This document shows, in pieces, positions 58,224 to 64,000 of a stretch of DNA of 64,000 nt. Source of the DNA: Micropterus salmoides (taxonomy: Eukaryota; Chordata; Actinopteri; Centrarchiformes; Centrarchidae); assembly GCF_014851395.1 (NCBI RefSeq), contig NW_024040485.1, positions 9,876,384 to 9,940,383 on the forward strand, in the 5' to 3' direction. The notes beneath the pieces were generated by a model. The model was not told where the DNA came from. It worked only from the letters and a program-made list of their open reading frames with translations, and ran no database searches. The stretch's first letter is position 1, and each line of letters begins with the position of its first letter. Position numbers and translations under genes: made by a program.

Positions 58224-60342
58224 ATGTTTGGTTTTTGGGTTTGGTCACCTTTATTCCCAGGAAGTGACAACTCAAAACTCAAAGAAAAATCCCAAACTGT
58301 TTTTAAACAGAAGCAGTAAATGTGCTCTCTCCAGAGGAAGCTTGAATATGCAATCATTAGAACTTACTCTTCCCTTGGACCTCTGGGTAAGTCTTAAATA
58401 TTTAATCTGTTAATTCTTGCTTTCATTTAAGATTGCCATCATGGGGACATTTTGTTGTGGATGTTTAATTTATTTTAAACTGTTTAGAGCTAGATATAAC
58501 CAAGAAATGTCTGTGAATATGTTTCTGAATGGATTATATTCTTTTACTGAGCTAAGTACATTTTTACATTTTTCCCTAGACGTCATTATCTAATTGAATG
58601 CATAAAGATTAAGATTTAAAGGAATCTCATGACTACACCAAAAAAGCTCTTATTTTAAGTTGACATCCAAAAAATAAGTCTTTTAACTGGACGAACCTCA
58701 GAAACAGGGGGGGAAAGAAAGCAGCGGGGAGGGTAATGTTTTGAGACAGGGTTGTAATTTTGCTAAGTGAGTCATCAAAGATAGCCATTTAATCCCTGAT
58801 CGGTCCCAGACAGGAAGAGAGAACTCTTTTGATCAGGAAATGAGGCCAACACAGGGCCTCCAGAGGAATACCCAAATCCATTTTGGGGATTGAAGTCAAT
58901 TCTGGGAATGAAAAGATCAACAAACTATTTGTCAAATGCAAAGCCTGTGGTTGTCTAATTAAGTAAAATAGACACAAATGAGACTATTGCTGCAGAGTAG
59001 CCATGTCTTAAGGAGGAATGTTTTGAAATAAAAATTTTGGTCACATTTTAGCCATCAGAAGATAAAAAGAACAACCTGCCAGCCAGTTCCTCGAGAGCCG
59101 TTCATGATCATTAGGGAAACCTGGTGATTCAGTAGAGGTGCAAATTATGTTAATTATTCATCCATCAGAATCTGTGTCCTGGTGACATGAACACAATTGG
59201 CTGGCAATGTTTTGCTTTTGTTGTATACATGCTTTATACTAATACCTGTTATGCAACCATCACAATCTCACATACAGAAATATCACATCTTTGACAGCTC
59301 TCCTCTATTATTGAATAGAAAGAGAGAGAAAAACTGCAGGTGGTTGGCGTTTAATATTTAAGAGCTTTCGCTGGATCCCAGCACCTGTCTTGCATACTGA
59401 AGAAAAACTGAGGATTTCTCGGCAGACCTGGCCTGCGGACCCTGTGGCCTCCACATCACCCTCCATCCCAAAACACCCCCTTCACACCCACCACATCTCT
59501 CAACCCAACCCTGTCTTCTCCACAAAGCCTGGTCGGCACCCAAACACTTCACCTTCATGCTTTATTCATTTTCCATAACATGAACATCACACAAGTAAGT
59601 CTCTATCTGTCAGCCACTCGTCGGATTCTGGGATTAATGTATATCCCGACAAACAAAGATTCAGTAGTGGATGATAATGGGTGGGTGCTATTTGCATTGT
59701 AATATGAATTCATTACATCTCTCTATATCTAGGAGACAGCTGCCTATTTCAGCACTGATGTGACGTTTTGTTTCTGCGGGAAACAATGCTTCCTCCAGAT
59801 GAGGGGTGGAGATAGAGGTGTCCTTGTTCATCTGGAGAAATGTTTATCATGATTCCTACGCACTCCTTTCTTTACTGACAAATCAGCTGCAACACTTGTA
59901 CACCAACATTTGCGGGAGATCTGCTGGCATGCTCCCTCAGGACTCCCAGTTCTGAAGCATTCTCATTTTTGTCCTCTCCGAGGCTCTCAGCAGGGGAAGA
60001 TGCAATGTTTTATGTTAAAATGAAAAGAGGTGTCATGAGGCGTCACTAAATGCAGGGGGACTGTGTTTGATTGCTTCGTTCTGGTACGAGGGGCTGCTCT
60101 CGTGTCTGTTTGGTGCCTATCACTCGCTGCTGGTTTGCCTCATCATAAATAATGCAGTCTCCATCCTGCCCACCCAACAAACACCTAAATGAAGACAGCC
60201 TGCATTGCAGATTCACAGAATGAGAAAGGTTACTTCAAGGAGCACGGCGAACCTGAATGAGAAAACAACAGGAAACGTTTGACAAGGATGCCTTCGTTTG
60301 AGGGCGGTGTTTACAAATATGTGTATTCTTGTTAGAATGATG

Positions 60343-60344
<2 letters not shown>
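58224..60344. other. Unassigned sequence, candidate conserved stretch
   Basis: No gene or transposon was recognised. The part 59340-60330 is less AT-rich, lacks repeats and has short frames on both strands without domains. It is the largest such stretch in the window and a plausible conserved non-coding region, judged by composition alone. Confidence 0.45.

Positions 60345-60381
<37 letters not shown>
60345..60381. repeat. (TG)n microsatellite
   Basis: About 18 uninterrupted TG units. Confidence 0.95.
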
Positions 60382-60382
<1 letters not shown>

Positions 60383-60809
60383 GGTATCAGTGTGCTTGTG
60401 TGCACATGTATCTGCTTTTGTGGGTGGAATAAATAAAGGTACCATACATATCAGGGGTAGTATAGAGGGAGAACAGAGAATTGCATGGATGAATACGTAA
60501 GCCTGTAAAATACAGTAGCTCTATCTCCAAAAATATCATGTTTTTGGGGGTAGATAAGATTGGCAGAAAAAAATATGTGATGACAGTTATCTTCCACATA
60601 AAAGTCTGCTCAAGCAATGCTCCAGAAAAACTTGTGGCTGAGACATTCCAACAATCGAAAATCTGCTTCCCCTCTACTTTTAATCACCTGTTTCTGATGA
60701 AATACCTTAGCTGGAAGCATGTCAATGCCTGTTAATACTGGGAGTAAAGATAAACCAACTGTTCTCTGACTGCAGCATACCATTGAATGGCTAAATGTAA
60801 ACACATGCC

Positions 60810-61110
60810 GTTATAAATATTGGTAATCCATTTAGAAATATTTGTGGGTTCTGGTTATAAATGTTAGTTAGTCATTAGTTAGGGGTAATAGGTATAACCA
60901 TCTAATAAACCATCACTGTAAATATTAATGAGTCATTAATGATGGGTCACAGGTTTCTTACTTGCTAATTAGCAAAAGTGAGGCAGTAATCTGCCTTGAA
61001 TGTTAATAAGTCATTAATAAAATGTTCTTACAATAGCCAGGTGAGTCTGATTTAATGTTATTAAAATGTCAATAAATGTGGTCCTGATGTTCTGCAGCCT
61101 TTTTATAAGA
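60810..61110. repeat. Internally repetitive TAATGAGTCATTAAT-type repeat
   Basis: The block contains many near-copies of one word: TTAGTTAGTCATTAGTTAG, ATTAATGAGTCATTAATGAT and GTTAATAAGTCATTAATAAA, with TAACCATCTAATAAACCAT between. The pattern resembles a fish interspersed repeat built of ATAAATG and CATTAATA words. No ends were defined. Confidence 0.5.
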
Positions 61111-63426
61111 AGGTACAATAACTAGTTGAATGATCTTCATGATGAAGCTGGTGTCATGCTGGAGGAGGCTGAAACACCAGCCAAATGGATTATTCACATC
61201 CTGGCAACCCCTGTTCACAGATAAAAGAAGCAGACCAAAGTATCTTGTTTTTAACCAATCCAGTGAATGAAATACCTGGGAAATCAAGACATTCATTTGT
61301 ATTGCCCCACAATGGCCACATAACCTAATAGGATATAAACAGTAGCACAAAATCTCTTTTATATATTGTCTTGCAATATACTAAATATTGTCCAATATTT
61401 ACCCTACCCTACAACAGAATAAAACTTACACGAATGCAGTATTATGCTACTTAATGTCTGTTCTTGACTTATTTAACTTGACAACTGCTGCTCTCAAATT
61501 TCTTTTGCATTTTGTGACAAAAAACAAAAATGTTTTCCTCATATCACAGCCACAGATGAAAGTTGACTTGACTGAAACACGTAAACAAAACAGCGATTAT
61601 TCTTCTCTATCTTCTTTTCTAAATACAAACATAGCTGGAAGTCAAAAAATTATAAGACACAACCCTAAAGAATAGAAAGACTGTAACTTCAAAAGGGGTG
61701 TCTTCAACTTGATTTAACTAACTCAGACTGCTGAAGCCTCATGCAGGCTAGAGGACTGTGGATTTTGTGACCTCTTTTCTTCAAGGGGATCCACTTAATG
61801 GCCATTACAGAGAGAAGGAACAATTGCAGCAACCAATAACTCTTTCAATGTACATTTGGGTATGTGAGCACTGTTTCAAGCCTTGACGTCTCAAAAGAAA
61901 TGTGAACCTATGCTTCAAGTGATGTGTTACATTAGAAAGGACTTGAATGTATCGTTATGGGCAAGGTATTTATCTTATGTCTTAAAGTAATGTAAATTGT
62001 AGTGGCATCTGGACTTGGTCTTGCCTCAACCTCAACTGGATTTGCTCTGAGAATTGACTTGACAACTAAGGTTGTCTGGACTCCATCCCTGAGGCTACAG
62101 AAGCCATGCTGGGTAATTTGTGACTATTATATAACTTTCAGTAGGTAATGTTTCTCGGTTCACATTTATTTAGAAATAATAATGGCTTGCCATGTTTAGT
62201 GACTAAAGACAAGCAGGATAATAATCTCAGAAACAGCAGTCAGCCAATTTCAAACTATTCTAATTTCTGAAGTGAAAATGCACTTTAGCATAGGTAGTGG
62301 GAGTGAGAGGTTTGTTATTCATTCAGCTGGCTGGAGTTTTTGAAGATGTGATTTCTTCCGTCCTGATACTTCAGCAGCTTTAGCAACTTTCTTCTGTTTA
62401 TGAGCAGCACTAGCCCCTGTGGTTTATAACTTCTCCAATAAGTTAACCTCAATGAAAAGGAGATTAGACATGGGTGAGTGAATGCTTAGTGAAGCATTTA
62501 CACACACAAATCAAGATAGTGGACTTTATTTTACAGTGTGTGCTAAACCTATGGAATCAATATTCTCTAAGTGCACATGAACATTAGCAAGTAGACTCCA
62601 CCTCAAATCGTGTTACCCTCAATCAAAAGTAGATTATGTAGAGGTCAATGACTACCTTGTCGGCTGCCAATGCTCCATGTGGGAAATAATGAACCGCTCA
62701 GAACATGACAGACACAAATAGCATGATGTATGAGATACACTCAGCACAGTCTGTGCAGGCTTAATTGATAGTCATATGATTAATAAGGCAGAACACATCA
62801 AAACTTCAATCAATTCATAGTTTCATGTTTGGGGAAAACACCTACACTGAATTGCCTGTAAAATAGAGAGATACATGTAGCGGCGAACAAAGGATAATGA
62901 ATGGCTGCTTAGAATTTTAATTAATGACAGTGGCAATGCTTGTCTGTGCTAAACCGTGTTAACATGCGCCCAGCGTTGGTTGGTTACACTCTGCTGGCTG
63001 TCTCCTGAGTGCCTCTTCTAGACATATTCAGTGCTACTGTCCTCTGTAATACAATCCAATTTATAGATAATTGATTCTGGGATATATTCCATCTAAGTCT
63101 GCCTTCTGGGAAGTATAGGCTAGTGGTCACACAACTACAGAAAAGCTTCAAGACATGAATGTTGAGCCAAGAAATACCATCTTGGCCTGATTCCTTCTAA
63201 TGATTTTCTTTTTCATTCCCCCTGACAAAGAGATGTGATTGAATATACTTTACAATACACTCCAACAACGCCACAGTTGCCCAGGAACCGGGCTTTAAAC
63301 CAAACCAAATGTCATCTTGGCAAAGAGCAAGCCACAGAGCTATTAACATGTGATGACCAGATATTACACACTTAGAAACCCACCATACATACTATAGACT
63401 GTGTTTATCAGCATGTCAATCCACCA
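61111..63426. other. Unassigned sequence, no gene seen
   Basis: No gene or complete transposon was recognised. The 93- and 95-codon frames at 61069-61350 (minus) and 61388-61675 (plus) have no domain or signal peptide that I recognise. Confidence 0.5.
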
Positions 63427-63454
63427 GAAAGGAAAGGAAAGGAAAGGAAGGAAA
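63427..63454. repeat. (GGAAA)n microsatellite
   Basis: About five GGAAA units with one shortened unit near the end. Confidence 0.88.
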
Positions 63455-64000
63455 CCTTAGCTCTCCTCTGCACCACATAAAAAACAACTCTAAACCTTGT
63501 CAAGACACAGCAAAAGAACCTCAGGGAATATGATTTTGGCATGCTGTACCTAATAAATGTCAAGAGGCTCACATGGGTTTGTAGACGTGTGAATCAAAAC
63601 TTTGGAACTATTGGAACCAACGCTTTGCGGCAAAAGAAAATAAATACATGCAGAGGCTCCTCCAGTCTATTACCTCGAGGGGCATTTTTTCAAAACTAGC
63701 AGTGGCCTTCACTGTTTTGTGACATTACCAAAACACTTGATTGTATAATTAGCAATACAATTTTTATTCAAGGTCATCTTGTCTTGAAAATTGGAGTATG
63801 CCTGTGGCTAGTATGAGCCATCTACAGTACATATAGTCACACTGTCCATTAAAGAAAGGGGGCAGGAAATAATCTGAATGTGTCAATTGGCTTGTCGCTC
63901 ATATGGGAATAGTTTACAGTTATCACCTCATTGAAGTTTAAATTGTACCCCTGATCGTAAAAGAACGCTTTTATCTCCTCTCAAATACTAAGGAGGGCTG
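63455..64000. other. Unassigned sequence to window end
   Basis: No gene or element was recognised. Confidence 0.5.

Noticed and set aside
60810..61110. CRISPR-like repeat array
   Set aside because: The repeated words are degenerate, AT-rich and irregularly spaced, and the DNA is vertebrate; it is a decayed interspersed repeat.

Overview
This window looks like gene-poor nuclear DNA of a ray-finned fish, probably a percomorph teleost. The evidence is the repeat content read by eye: a V-SINE-type tRNA-derived SINE, a second tRNA-derived fish SINE, the 3' half of an L2-clade LINE, the GIY-YIG end of a Penelope-like element, many non-autonomous hAT, PIF-Harbinger and TTAA-target DNA transposons, and (GT)n, (CT)n and (TA)n tracts. 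Species and chromosome cannot be told from the sequence alone. No database search was possible, so family names rest on motifs, terminal repeats and target-site duplications (TSDs).

I see no convincing host protein-coding gene, rRNA, functional tRNA or CRISPR. The only recognisable coding sequence is in two dead retroelements: the GIY-YIG endonuclease end of a Penelope-like element (minus strand, 11362-12134) and the C-terminal part of an L2 reverse transcriptase (plus strand, 39887-40630). Other open frames are short, lie in repeats, or show no recognisable motif.

Layout. 1-5.9 kb: a Harbinger-type element with a TTA TSD, a decayed inverted-repeat element, an hAT element and an approx. 830 bp repeat of a TTAA class. 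8.5-13.6 kb: a repeat-dense block with a related repeat split by the Penelope insertion (15 bp TSD), then a TTAA element split by a V-SINE (12 bp TSD). 13.6-25.4 kb: mostly unassigned AT-rich sequence with a few repeat fragments. 25.4-32.7 kb: a 960 bp inverted-repeat element, a 215 bp MITE and two hAT elements with perfect 8 bp TSDs. 36.3-38.7 kb: an hAT element filled by at least two later insertions. 39.9-41.0 kb: the L2 LINE. 44-47.2 kb: a MITE-like repeat, a LINE 3' tail and another hAT element. 51.3-52.8 kb: a cluster of palindromic ATCTCGAGAT boxes around a long degenerate hairpin, with two tRNA-like sequences in opposite orientation. 54.5-58.2 kb: a SINE carrying a small duplicated insert, plus further repeats. 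58.2-64 kb: mostly unassigned.

Nothing acts as a pathway or operon. The biology visible here is a record of insertions, several datable relative to one another by nesting. The least explained structures are the palindrome and tRNA-like block (51.3-52.8 kb) and the 50-odd bp module found both inside a SINE (55776-55829) and alone at 56943-56992. Some moderately GC-rich, repeat-free stretches (45.4, 50.4, 53.2 and 59.3-60.3 kb) could be conserved non-coding elements, but this needs a multi-species alignment.
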